Assembly: GCA_029287645.1 (NCBI GenBank)
Contig: JARFQS010000157.1
Span: 1 to 7,282, forward strand
Origin: Thermoanaerobaculia bacterium
GTDB lineage: Bacteria; Acidobacteriota; Thermoanaerobaculia; Multivoradales; JAHEKO01
Direction: 5' to 3'
Length of the DNA stretch: 7,282 bases
Position 1 is the stretch's first letter, and every line of letters starts with the position of its first letter. Shown in pieces: positions 1-7,223 of this stretch. The notes under the pieces are model-generated. The model was not told the origin of the DNA. It saw only the letters and a list, made by a program, of their open reading frames with translations, and did no database searches. A program made the position numbers and the translations under genes.

Positions 1-732
1 GACCAAGATCTCGAAGCGATGCAGGAGCTCGGGGTCCGGCTGATCCCAATCGACAAGGCAGAATTCGACCATGGACTGACACGGGACCGGGGCGCGAGCG
101 CCGCCAGTGGCGAGGTGCTGGTCTTCTTGAATCAGGATGCCATTCCGGCTTCGGAGAGCTGGCTCGCATCGCTGACCGAACCCCTCTTCACCGGCACCGA
201 CTACGCGGCGGTGCAAGGCGAGATTCAGGAGCTGCCGCAGGCCTCGGAGCGGTTCTACTGGGACTCCGGCGGTGACCGTTTCTACTTCACCCGGGAGTCC
301 GAGCGGTGGATCGAGCGGTTCTTCGGGATCGGCTTCTCGACCGTCAATGCGGCCATGCGGCGCGAAGTCTGGGAGGAGATTCCGTTTGGTCAGGCACCCA
401 TCATGGAGGACAAGCTCTGGCAGCGTCGCGCTGTCGAGCGAGGGGCATCGATTCTCTACCAGGAAGAGGCCACCGTCTTCCATAGCCACGACTACGATGT
501 GAGGGCCCTCGTGAGGCGCTGCCAGAGCGAGGGTTTCGGATGGAGTTTCCTGGGCGAGGAGTACTCATTCCTCGACATGACAAAGGACATGATGCAACCC
601 AGGATCTATGCGGATCTCGGGAGAGGCCTGGCACAACGACGCGTTCGGTCCGCAGCCGAGCTGCTCTTTCCCGTGCTGAGACCTCTGGCCCTATACTGGG
701 GCAACCACTGGAGCCGTAGGGTCAAGCACTGA
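1..732 (+). CDS. Family 2 glycosyltransferase, rhamnosyltransferase-like (5' partial)
   Basis: Likely transfers a nucleotide-activated sugar, plausibly rhamnose, to a lipid-linked glycan at the cytoplasmic face of the inner membrane. The frame is open from base 1. The first ATG (19) lies inside the conserved fold, so I treat the gene as entering from upstream, with roughly 35-50 N-terminal residues missing, including the usual first beta strand and nucleotide-binding loop. Counting from the first codon of the window, [11 protein letters not shown] (22-32) and VFLNQDAIP (41-49) match the FNHG-TRN-GA and FL-QDA-P signatures of GT2 rhamnosyltransferases, with NQDA replacing the classical DXD metal site. 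An acidic ED pair (136-137) sits where the catalytic base is expected, followed by VFHSHDY (159-165). The C-terminus has a modest hydrophobic stretch but no clear membrane segment. The gene ends 34 bases before rmlA on the same strand, which fits use of dTDP-rhamnose. The family is confident; donor and acceptor are inferred. Confidence 0.88.
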   Translation, partial: DQDLEAMQELGVRLIPIDKAEFDHGLTRDRGASAASGEVLVFLNQDAIPASESWLASLTEPLFTGTDYAAVQGEIQELPQASERFYWDSGGDRFYFTRESERWIERFFGIGFSTVNAAMRREVWEEIPFGQAPIMEDKLWQRRAVERGASILYQEEATVFHSHDYDVRALVRRCQSEGFGWSFLGEEYSFLDMTKDMMQPRIYADLGRGLAQRRVRSAAELLFPVLRPLALYWGNHWSRRVKH

Positions 733-766
733 TATCGATGCGGCTGTTGCGAGGAGCCTGAAGGTC

Positions 767-1678
767 ATGGCAAACGAACCGAGACCAGATTCTTCCGAGA
801 ACACCTACAAAGGCATCATCCTGGCTGGGGGTGCCGGCCGGCGGCTCCTGCCACTGACCCACGGTGTCAGCAAACAGCTCATGCCGGTCTACGACAAGCC
901 GATGATCCACTACCCCCTGTCGACCCTGATGTTGGCAGGTATCCGGGACATCCTCGTGATCACGACGCCCCGCGATCGAGCTGCTTTCGAGTCGTTCCTG
1001 GGCGACGGATCCCAGTGGGGCATCTCACTCGAATACGCCGTTCAGGAGGAGCCGAAGGGCATAGCGCAGGCATTCCTCATCGGCGAGCGCTTCATCGGGG
1101 GCGAACCCGTCAGCCTGATCCTCGGCGACAACATCTTCTATGCCGAAGGGTTGGCCGACAAGCTCACCGTAGCCGCGCAACGAACCCGGGGCGCCACCAT
1201 CTACGGCTACTACGTGACCGACCCTGAGCGTTATGGCGTCGTCAGCTTCGACGCCGATGGCAAGGCGCTCGACATTGTCGAGAAGCCTGCCAAGCCGGAG
1301 TCCCACTACGCGGTGACGGGTCTCTATTTCTACGACGATCAGGTGGTGGAGATCGCCAAGGCGCTCGAGCCGTCAGCACGTGGAGAGCTGGAGATCACCG
1401 ACGTCAACCACGCCTACCTCGAGCGCGACCAACTGGCTGTCGAGATTCTCGGACGCGGCACCGCGTGGCTCGACACCGGGACCCACGACTCACTGCTCGA
1501 CGCGGCCATCTTCGTGCGAGTCATCGAGAAACGCCAGGGTCTGAAGATTGCCTGCCCCGAGGAGATCGCCTATCGCATGGGCTTCATCACCGGCGCCGAT
1601 CTGGAGCGATTGGCTGCCGATTTCGGAGACAGCGGCTACGCGACCTACCTGCTGGCGGCTCTGCGGGAGGACCGATGA
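767..1678 (+). CDS. rmlA: Glucose-1-phosphate thymidylyltransferase
   Basis: Catalyses glucose-1-phosphate + dTTP to dTDP-glucose + pyrophosphate, the committed first step of dTDP-L-rhamnose synthesis in the cytoplasm. The 303-residue length is close to the family's usual 290 or so. Visible motifs are the nucleotide-binding loop [11 protein letters not shown] (21-31; most members have G-GTRL-PLT, so the first Arg replaces Thr), [18 protein letters not shown] (35-52), LGDN with the metal-binding Asp121, VEKP (171-174), GELEITDVN (206-214) and [11 protein letters not shown] (234-244). ATG 767 is chosen because no other start codon lies between it and the conserved core. GAGGAG at 751-756 and AAGG at 761-764 lie upstream. 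The result is an unusual polar N-terminal tail of about 14 residues before KGIILAGG. The stop overlaps the rmlC start. Known family enzymes are feedback-inhibited by dTDP-rhamnose. A related sugar-nucleotide transferase is unlikely given the complete rml set. Confidence 0.97.
   Translation: MANEPRPDSSENTYKGIILAGGAGRRLLPLTHGVSKQLMPVYDKPMIHYPLSTLMLAGIRDILVITTPRDRAAFESFLGDGSQWGISLEYAVQEEPKGIAQAFLIGERFIGGEPVSLILGDNIFYAEGLADKLTVAAQRTRGATIYGYYVTDPERYGVVSFDADGKALDIVEKPAKPESHYAVTGLYFYDDQVVEIAKALEPSARGELEITDVNHAYLERDQLAVEILGRGTAWLDTGTHDSLLDAAIFVRVIEKRQGLKIACPEEIAYRMGFITGADLERLAADFGDSGYATYLLAALREDR
1665..1670 (+). promoter_or_regulatory. Ribosome binding site of rmlC
   Basis: GGGAGG lies inside the last codons of rmlA, four bases before ATG 1675. 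It supports starting rmlC at the ATGA overlap rather than further upstream, where the same frame stays open to about 1465 inside rmlA. Confidence 0.6.
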
Positions 1679-2235
1679 GCCTCGCTCCAGAGCTGCTGAC
1701 GACATCCCTCTCGGGGGTGCTGCGAATTCGGCCCCGCTTGATCGAGGACGAGCGCGGCTTCTTCTTCGAGAGCTGGAATGCCCGGACCTTCGCTGAGCGC
1801 GGACTCGAGGTCGAGTTCGTTCAGGACAATCATTCTCGTTCGACGTCAGGATGCCTGCGCGGACTCCACTACCAGATCGACCAGGCACAGGGGAAGTTGG
1901 TACGGGCCATCGTCGGCGAAGTCTACGACGTGGCCGTCGACCTGCGTCGCAGCTCACAGACCTTCGGCAACTGGGTCGGAGTCACCTTGAGCGCCGTGAA
2001 CCGCGAAATGCTCTGGGTGCCTCCCGGCTTCGCCCACGGCTTCTACGTCGTCAGCAACGAAGCCGAAGTACTCTACAAGTGCACGAACTTCTACTCGCCG
2101 GCTGCCGAGCGAACCCTGATCTGGAACGATCCCGATCTGGCCATCGACTGGCCGTTGCCTCCCGCCCGGGAGCCGAAGGTCTCCGCCAAGGATGCCGCCG
2201 GAGTCCTGCTCCGGGACGCGGAGTGCTTCCCTTGA
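1675..2235 (+). CDS. rmlC: dTDP-4-dehydrorhamnose 3,5-epimerase
   Basis: Epimerises dTDP-4-keto-6-deoxy-D-glucose at C3 and C5 to give dTDP-4-keto-L-rhamnose, the third step of the pathway. The 186-residue cupin protein has the family's usual length. Visible elements are [11 protein letters not shown] (25-35), QDNHSRS (50-56), LRGLHYQ (61-67) with the catalytic-base His65, YDVAVDLR (84-91), [10 protein letters not shown] (114-123) with His121 near the substrate site, and VLYKCTNFY (132-140) with Tyr134, the likely proton donor. [11 protein letters not shown] (150-160) and SAKD (170-173) follow; Asp173 is the likely partner of His65. The start was chosen because the protein then begins exactly where family members begin. 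The frame is open about 70 codons upstream, but that stretch only shadows rmlA. The ATG overlaps the rmlA stop (ATGA) and the stop overlaps the TTG start of rmlD, so translational coupling is likely. Confidence 0.97.
   Translation: MSLAPELLTTSLSGVLRIRPRLIEDERGFFFESWNARTFAERGLEVEFVQDNHSRSTSGCLRGLHYQIDQAQGKLVRAIVGEVYDVAVDLRRSSQTFGNWVGVTLSAVNREMLWVPPGFAHGFYVVSNEAEVLYKCTNFYSPAAERTLIWNDPDLAIDWPLPPAREPKVSAKDAAGVLLRDAECFP
2220..2223 (+). promoter_or_regulatory. Ribosome binding site supporting the TTG start of rmlD
   Basis: GGAG sits eight bases before TTG 2232, inside the end of rmlC. This is ideal spacing and, with the family N-terminus KVLLTG beginning directly after, decides the start at a non-ATG codon. 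Confidence 0.6.
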
Positions 2236-3110
2236 AGGTTCTTCTCACTGGTGCCAAGGGGCAACTGGGCCAAGAGCTCCGGCGGTCGACCCCGACCACC
2301 CACGAGCTGATGGGCTGTGACCTCGTCGAGCTCGACGTCACCGACCAGGACGCGGTGACCCGAAAGGTCGAGGAGCTCGAGCCCGACCTGGTCATCAATG
2401 CTGCCGCCTACACGGCCGTCGACCAGGCCGAGCAGGAGCGGGATCTGGCCTTCCGCGTCAATGCCGACGGCGCCCGTAATGTGAGCCGTGCGGCAGCTTC
2501 TCACGGTGCCAAGGTGATCCACATCTCCACCGACTTCGTGTTCGACGGCCAGCAGGGTCGACCCTACCGACCTCTGGATACGCCGAATCCGCAGAGCGCA
2601 TACGGCGCCAGCAAACTCCGGGGAGAGGAGTATGTGACCGAGGCTACGGGGGGGACCGCACTGATTCTCCGCACGGCCTGGCTCTACTCGCGGTTCGGCA
2701 ACAACTTCGTGACTGCCATGCTGGCTCGAATGCACAAGGGCCAGACGCTGAAGGTCGTCGCCGACCAGGTCGGGACGCCCAGCTGGGCCAAGGGCCTGGC
2801 CGAAGCCATCTGGCAGGCTGCGGACATCAGCCCATTGCAGGGCCTCTGGCATTGGACGGATGCCGGTGTCGCTTCCTGGTATGACTTCGCCGTAGCCATC
2901 CAGGAAGAAGGCCTGTCCCGCGGTCTTCTCAGCCAACCGGTCCAGATCCTCCCGGTCGACACCCGCGACTACCCCACACCTGCCCAGCGTCCGCCCTACA
3001 GCGTGCTGGACAAGACCGAGACCTGGGCGCGCCTCGCCATCCAACCCCTGCATTGGCGGGTCGCGCTGGGCTCGATGCTGACCGAGCTCGGAGAAACCGA
3101 GAATGTCTAG
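2232..3110 (+). CDS. rmlD: dTDP-4-dehydrorhamnose reductase (TTG start)
   Basis: Reduces dTDP-4-keto-L-rhamnose to dTDP-L-rhamnose with NAD(P)H, the last step of the pathway. From TTG 2232 the product has 292 residues, normal for this extended short-chain dehydrogenase. Motifs in order: the Rossmann glycine loop TGAKGQLG (6-13), INAAAYTAVD (55-64), ISTDFVFDG (98-106), the catalytic YGASK with Tyr124 and Lys128, LRTAWLYS (146-153), DQVGTPSW (178-185) and RPPYSVLD (253-260). There is no ATG at the family N-terminus. TTG encodes residue 1 directly before KVLLTGAKG, has a well-spaced GGAG, and overlaps the rmlC stop as TTGA. The same frame runs open upstream to about 1851, but those 127 codons shadow rmlC and should not be annotated. 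The gene overlaps rmlB by 8 bases. Confidence 0.96.
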   Translation: MKVLLTGAKGQLGQELRRSTPTTHELMGCDLVELDVTDQDAVTRKVEELEPDLVINAAAYTAVDQAEQERDLAFRVNADGARNVSRAAASHGAKVIHISTDFVFDGQQGRPYRPLDTPNPQSAYGASKLRGEEYVTEATGGTALILRTAWLYSRFGNNFVTAMLARMHKGQTLKVVADQVGTPSWAKGLAEAIWQAADISPLQGLWHWTDAGVASWYDFAVAIQEEGLSRGLLSQPVQILPVDTRDYPTPAQRPPYSVLDKTETWARLAIQPLHWRVALGSMLTELGETENV

Positions 3111-4209
3111 ACTCCTGGTCACCGGAGGTGCCGGATTCATCGGCTCCAACTTCGTTCACTACTGGATCGCTCGACACCCTGACGACAGGATCGTCGTGCT
3201 CGACTCGCTGACCTACGCCGGCAACCTGGCCAACCTGGAGGCGGCTGCGCAGCACCCGGGCTTCCGATTCGTTCACGGGGATATCCGGGACCAGGGGTTG
3301 GTCGAGAGCCTCCTCCGCGAAGAGGAGCTCGACTCCATCATTCATCTGGCGGCCGAATCGCACGTCGACCGTTCCATCTCCGGACCCGACATCTTCGTCG
3401 ACGTCAATATCAATGGCACCCACAGCCTCTTGAAAGCGGCTCGCAGAGCCTGGATGGAGAACCCTGGGACGGACCCCGAGCGCTATCGATTCCATCATGT
3501 CTCGACCGACGAGGTGTACGGATCGCTCGGGCCCACGGACGCAGCCTTCACCGAATCCACGCCGTACTCGCCAAATTCTCCCTACGCCGCCAGCAAAGCG
3601 GCCTCCGACCATTTGGTTCGCGCCTACCAGCACACCTACGGTCTGCCGACCAGTATCAGCAACTGCTCCAACAACTACGGCCCGTATCAGTTCCCCGAAA
3701 AGCTCATCCCGCTGTGCATCGTCAATCTGCTCGTAGGCAAAGCCCTGCCGATCTACGGCGATGGTCAGAACGTCCGGGATTGGCTCCATGTCGACGATCA
3801 CAGCCGTGGCATCGAACTGATCCTGGACCGTGGCCGGGTCGGCGAGACCTACAACATCGGCAGCCGCAACGAGCAGGCCAACCTGGATCTGGTGCGGCAG
3901 CTCTGCCGATCGGTGGACAAGCTCTTCGCCGAGCGGCCCGAACTATGCGACCGGTTTCCCGAGGCGCCACCAGCCAGCGGTCGTCAGTGCAAAGAAGCCA
4001 TCGAATTCGTCACGGATCGGCCGGGGCACGATCGCCGGTACGCCATCGACTCCAGTCGTCTGGAGGACGAGCTCGGCTACAGCTCGACCACCGACTTCGA
4101 GACGGGCATGGACTCGACGGTTCTGTGGTTTCTGGAGAACGAGGCGTGGTGGCGGGCGGTGATGGATGAATCCTACCGAGAGTGGATGACGGATCAGTAC
4201 GGGCAGTAG
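3103..4209 (+). CDS. rmlB: dTDP-glucose 4,6-dehydratase
   Basis: Converts dTDP-glucose to dTDP-4-keto-6-deoxy-D-glucose using tightly bound NAD, the second step of the pathway. The 368-residue protein is a typical extended SDR. Motifs: TGGAGFIGSNFV (7-18) for NAD, DSLTYAGNL (34-42), HLAAESHVDRSI (81-92), VSTDEVYG (133-140) with the Asp136-Glu137 pair that catalyses dehydration, YAASKAASDH (161-170) with catalytic Tyr161 and Lys165, NNYGPYQFPEKLIP (190-203), RDWLHVDDH (225-233) and DRPGHDRRYAID (305-316). Residues about 272-298 look slightly longer than the commonest RmlB sequences, before the DRPGHD motif. ATG 3103 has GGAG at 3090-3093 and overlaps the rmlD stop by 8 bases, so it is coupled to rmlD. 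Placing rmlB last (A-C-D-B) differs from the B-D-A-C order of Escherichia coli. It is convergent with aceK across 25 bases. Confidence 0.97.
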   Translation: MSRLLVTGGAGFIGSNFVHYWIARHPDDRIVVLDSLTYAGNLANLEAAAQHPGFRFVHGDIRDQGLVESLLREEELDSIIHLAAESHVDRSISGPDIFVDVNINGTHSLLKAARRAWMENPGTDPERYRFHHVSTDEVYGSLGPTDAAFTESTPYSPNSPYAASKAASDHLVRAYQHTYGLPTSISNCSNNYGPYQFPEKLIPLCIVNLLVGKALPIYGDGQNVRDWLHVDDHSRGIELILDRGRVGETYNIGSRNEQANLDLVRQLCRSVDKLFAERPELCDRFPEAPPASGRQCKEAIEFVTDRPGHDRRYAIDSSRLEDELGYSSTTDFETGMDSTVLWFLENEAWWRAVMDESYREWMTDQYGQ

Positions 4210-4229
4210 GCCCGGCTCGAGAGACTGCC
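4202..4229. terminator. Weak inverted repeat between the convergent operons
   Basis: GGCAGT (4202-4207) and ACTGCC (4224-4229) are perfect reverse complements around a 16-base spacer. They straddle the rmlB stop and lie just before the aceK stop. The position suits a bidirectional terminator, but the stem is only six pairs, the loop is long and no T-tract follows on either strand. Chance pairing is possible. Confidence 0.18.
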
Positions 4230-4234
4230 TCTGG

Positions 4235-5989
4235 CTAACCCCAGCTGGCTCCGGCGCTCGGATCGTGGGGGTCGATCCTCAGCCGTTGCTGCGTGCTGTA
4301 CGGGTAGATGTCGATGATCTCTCCCTGTTCGATTCTCTCCTGCATCCGTCGCCAGTAACCTGGCTCGAAGAGGTCGGAGTGGTGCTCCATGAAGACTCTC
4401 TCCAGCTCGTCGCGCAGTCCGAGGAAGCTCCTCATCTCCTCCGGGAAGACGTCCTCGTCGGCCACCGAGAACCAGGGCTCCGGGGCCATCGCCTCGAAAT
4501 CGTCGCGTGGTGGGGGAATCTTTCGGAACCGACACTCGGACAGGGGGCAGAGCTCGTCGTAGTCGTAGAAGACGACTCGCTGGTGCCTTGTTACGCCGAA
4601 GTTCTTGAGCAACATGTCGCCGGCGAAGACGTTGGCCGCCGCCAGGTCCTTCAACGTCCTACCCCAGTCGATCACTGCGGCGCGGGAATCGGCCGCCGAA
4701 GCCTCACCGACGAAGATGTCCAGGGGCGTCACTCGCCGGCCGATGTAGAGGTGCCGAATCACCACGTGCTCTCCCGAAAGCGAGACCGTCTGGGAGGCCA
4801 CCTTCAAGAGCTCTTCGAGGAGCTCTTCGGAGAATCTCTCCTGGCGAAACTTGAGGTGCTCGAACTCCTGGAAGTCCACCAGACGACCCACCCGATCGTG
4901 ACGCAGGACCTCCCTGTATTTGTGAATGACCTCGTCCCGGGTCACATGCTTGGAGGGCGGAAAGAAGTCCTTGATCACCTTGAACACGAACGGAAAGGAC
5001 GGCAGCGTGAAGACCGACATCACCAATCCGGGCTGTCCCGGGGCGACGATGAAGCGCTCTTGCGAGGCATCGATGTCCTTCATCAGGTCGCGGTAGAACT
5101 CTGTCTTGCCATGCTTGTTGTAGCCCAGAGAAAGGTAGAGCTCGCCGATCCTCTTGCGGGGCAGGATCGAGTGCAAGAACCCGATCACCTGCCGCGGACT
5201 GGCGATGTCGGCGTGGAAGTACCAGCGCGCGAAGCTGAACGCGATGCTGACATCTTCCTCGCTCGTCAGCACGGCATCCACCCTCAGACCTCCCGGGTGA
5301 TTGAGAATGGCGATCACGAGCGGCATGATGCGGTCGCCTCGGCGCACGCGACCGATGACATAGGCCGCCTTGTTGCGGATGAAGACCGGCCTGAGGATGT
5401 CCAGGGCCTCGATGGTTTCCGACCCGAATGCTTGGACGATGTCCCTTCGAAGGCGATCGGCGGTCAGCGTGGCGTCGCCATGCAGGTCGGAGAAGGCGAC
5501 CCTGAATTCGGCATCCTCGAGAACCCTTCGAATCACACCCGCATCCACTCCTCGAACCGCATAGAGGCGGGTGCTGGCCATCTCCCATCCCTTGTAGGGC
5601 AATGGAAAGTCATCGGAGATGAAGTCGATTCGAGGATCGACACCGATATGTGGGAAGACGCGCCGGGTCAGGGAGTTGAAAAAGGTCTGGGCGACTTCGA
5701 AGTCGTTCCGCCCGAGAATGGCCAATGAGTAGGCCTCCTTCATCGAAGGCCACAGCTGTCGATCAGAGATCTGGTCGCCGATCTGGTCCTGCAAGGCTTC
5801 GAACGTCTCTCCTACCGCCAGCGGCTGGAGACCCAGCCGCTTGACCGTATCTCGCCGAATCCCGTCCCAATCGCGACTCTCGAAGCGTTCCTTGGCACGC
5901 CTCGTAATGGCCCGGAATCGGGTTTGGAACTCGTCGAAGGAGTGTTGGATGACGTCCGCGCCACGGACTGCAGCAGCAGGAAGGGTCAC
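4235..5989 (-). CDS. aceK: Isocitrate dehydrogenase kinase/phosphatase
   Basis: Bifunctional cytoplasmic enzyme that phosphorylates isocitrate dehydrogenase on its active-site serine to shut it off, and dephosphorylates it to restore activity, so steering isocitrate to the glyoxylate bypass or the TCA cycle. The 584 residues closely match the length of E. coli AceK (578). The N-terminal regulatory half is followed by a kinase-like half with the ATP loop APGQPGLVMSVF (316-327), VFKVIKDFF (335-343) with catalytic Lys337, VDFQEFEHL (371-379) with Asp372 (the phosphatase-critical Asp of E. coli), VIRHLYIGRR (410-419), GDMLLKNFGVTRH (457-469) with Asp458 and Asn463, and FYDYDE (474-479) with Asp476 for metal. 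IPPPRDDFEAMAPEPW (491-506) and DVFPEE (513-518) follow. No key residue is missing. The start is GTG 5989: the frame is closed upstream at 6026 and the N-terminal FDEFQTRF aligns with E. coli near residue 16. No clear Shine-Dalgarno is seen, so coupling to the upstream gene is plausible. No aceA, aceB or icd lies nearby. Confidence 0.97.
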   Translation of the reverse strand: MTLPAAAVRGADVIQHSFDEFQTRFRAITRRAKERFESRDWDGIRRDTVKRLGLQPLAVGETFEALQDQIGDQISDRQLWPSMKEAYSLAILGRNDFEVAQTFFNSLTRRVFPHIGVDPRIDFISDDFPLPYKGWEMASTRLYAVRGVDAGVIRRVLEDAEFRVAFSDLHGDATLTADRLRRDIVQAFGSETIEALDILRPVFIRNKAAYVIGRVRRGDRIMPLVIAILNHPGGLRVDAVLTSEEDVSIAFSFARWYFHADIASPRQVIGFLHSILPRKRIGELYLSLGYNKHGKTEFYRDLMKDIDASQERFIVAPGQPGLVMSVFTLPSFPFVFKVIKDFFPPSKHVTRDEVIHKYREVLRHDRVGRLVDFQEFEHLKFRQERFSEELLEELLKVASQTVSLSGEHVVIRHLYIGRRVTPLDIFVGEASAADSRAAVIDWGRTLKDLAAANVFAGDMLLKNFGVTRHQRVVFYDYDELCPLSECRFRKIPPPRDDFEAMAPEPWFSVADEDVFPEEMRSFLGLRDELERVFMEHHSDLFEPGYWRRMQERIEQGEIIDIYPYSTQQRLRIDPHDPSAGASWG

Positions 5990-6025
5990 GGTGAGAAGTC
6001 TAGCACCGGCCTTGGGGCTCGGAAG

Positions 6026-7223
6026 TCAGAGCAACTGATCACGGCGCCGAGTCATGGTCAGTCGCGGACCGTCCTTGCCTTCCTGTCGGAATCCCAGGAG
6101 ATGGAATAGCTGCCGCGCGAACCACAGGGCGTAGCGCCTGTCCACGATGAAGGTCTGTCGCCGGTTCGGATCCCGCTCGACCCCTGGAAGAAGGTGAAGG
6201 AAGCGCTCCAGTCCCAAGCGTCGAACTACCGCCGACACCGGAAGCCAGGCCGGCCGAACCTCGTTGACGAGAAAGAACCCGTCATTCCCCTGATCCTGAT
6301 AGAGCGGCATGAGCATCAGCCCGGATCGGGGAGCCCGGACCTTCCCGCCTCGGACGGTACCCACCTCCTGCCCTGCCGCGATCGGATCGAAGCTGGCGAA
6401 TCCGGGGACCATCTCGAAACTCTCTCCCTCGGCGACATTGTGGCGGTAGCGCACCTCGACGATTCGTGCCGGGCAGTGGGATTGGCGACGCAGCAAGTCT
6501 CTTGCCTCTACCACCTCCGAACGGGTCTCGTGCTCGAAGACTCCGCAAGAGTCGAGGGCGATCCAGATGGCCGAGGCGGCCCTGTCCACCGAAGTCGGGT
6601 CGTCGTGCATCCCGGCTTCGAATCCAACAACCGTGACTCCCTGGGCGGTCATGTAGCTGGCCAGCGTGCCACCCAGCTTCTCCTCGAGACCCAGAACAAG
6701 AGGAACGGGAAAGTCCAAGGCGACTTCGCGATTCTGGAGAGTGTCGTCGAGGATGGCAAATGCAGGACCGGGACCGGAGATGGTGTGCAGATCCAGGAGG
6801 TAGACCCTGCCCGGCGCTTCGTCCAGGATCCTGCTCAGGGAGGCGTTCAGCTCTACAAGCTCCTGGTCCTCGTCGTTCAGGGGCCCGGCCAGCGCGGACA
6901 ACTGCTCGACCCTGCCCGGCCTCCAGATCCGATTCAGATCGTGCCGCACGAACCGACGCCCGGCTGCCAGAGCCGTTATGTTTCCCGTCAGACCGATCAA
7001 TCGGCCACGCAGGCCCTCCGAACGTCGGAAGATCTGCTTCAGAACCCGGTCGATCGCCAACACTCCTGCCGGCTCGTTGCCGTGCAGCCCACCGAGGCAG
7101 ATCAGTGTCGGCCCTGGCTCTGCGGCCTCGACGCGTCCCAGCTCGCGAGGCACAGCCGAGAGATCGAAGGTCGCAGCCAGAGCCTCCCCGTTCGATTCCG
7201 GGACCGACACGGCAGGTGCCGCC
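6026..7223 (-). CDS. Succinylglutamate desuccinylase/aspartoacylase family zinc hydrolase (5' end at contig edge)
   Basis: A metallo-hydrolase of the AstE/AspA (M14-like) family, which cleaves acyl-amino acids or related amides; the substrate is not evident. With GTG 7210 as residue 1 the protein has 394 residues. GGLHGNE (40-46) supplies zinc ligands His43 and Glu46, FVRHDLNRIW (87-96) is the substrate-binding D-NR segment, LLDLHTISGPGP (138-149) supplies the third ligand His142, and VVGFEAGMH (194-202) carries the likely catalytic Glu198. Residues about 250-318 resemble the beta-rich C-terminal domain of the family. Residues 320-394 are an extra Arg- and Leu-rich tail with no motif I recognise. 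It is longer than E. coli AstE (about 320), and a role in the arginine succinyltransferase pathway is unsupported because no other ast gene is present. GTG 7210 is a possible start, but the real one may lie beyond the genomic end at 7223. Residues encoded from 7224 onward are adapter. The stop is 36 bases before aceK in the same frame. Confidence 0.85.

Noticed and set aside
2091..3149. A 352-codon open frame on the minus strand opposite rmlC/rmlD
   Set aside because: It runs across the ends of two clear genes and has no recognisable motif. Such antisense frames are expected at this GC content.
2929..3801. A 290-codon open frame on the minus strand opposite rmlD/rmlB
   Set aside because: It lies over the conserved RmlB core, shows no domain signature, and is a mirror of the real coding frame.
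4241..4250. Palindrome CCAGCTGG and the repeated CTGGCT (4231-4236, 4245-4250) near the aceK stop
   Set aside because: These are very short and partly inside aceK coding sequence, and chance occurrence is expected in this base composition.
4265..5728. A 487-codon open frame on the plus strand opposite aceK
   Set aside because: AceK is recognisable end to end on the other strand with all catalytic motifs. The antisense translation shows no known domain and is compositionally like a shadow frame in GC-rich DNA.
1..7223. CRISPR arrays, tRNA or rRNA genes, riboswitches, insertion sequences or defence genes
   Set aside because: Protein-coding genes fill nearly all of the genomic sequence, the gaps are 25-36 bases, and I saw no repeat array, structural RNA signature or transposase.
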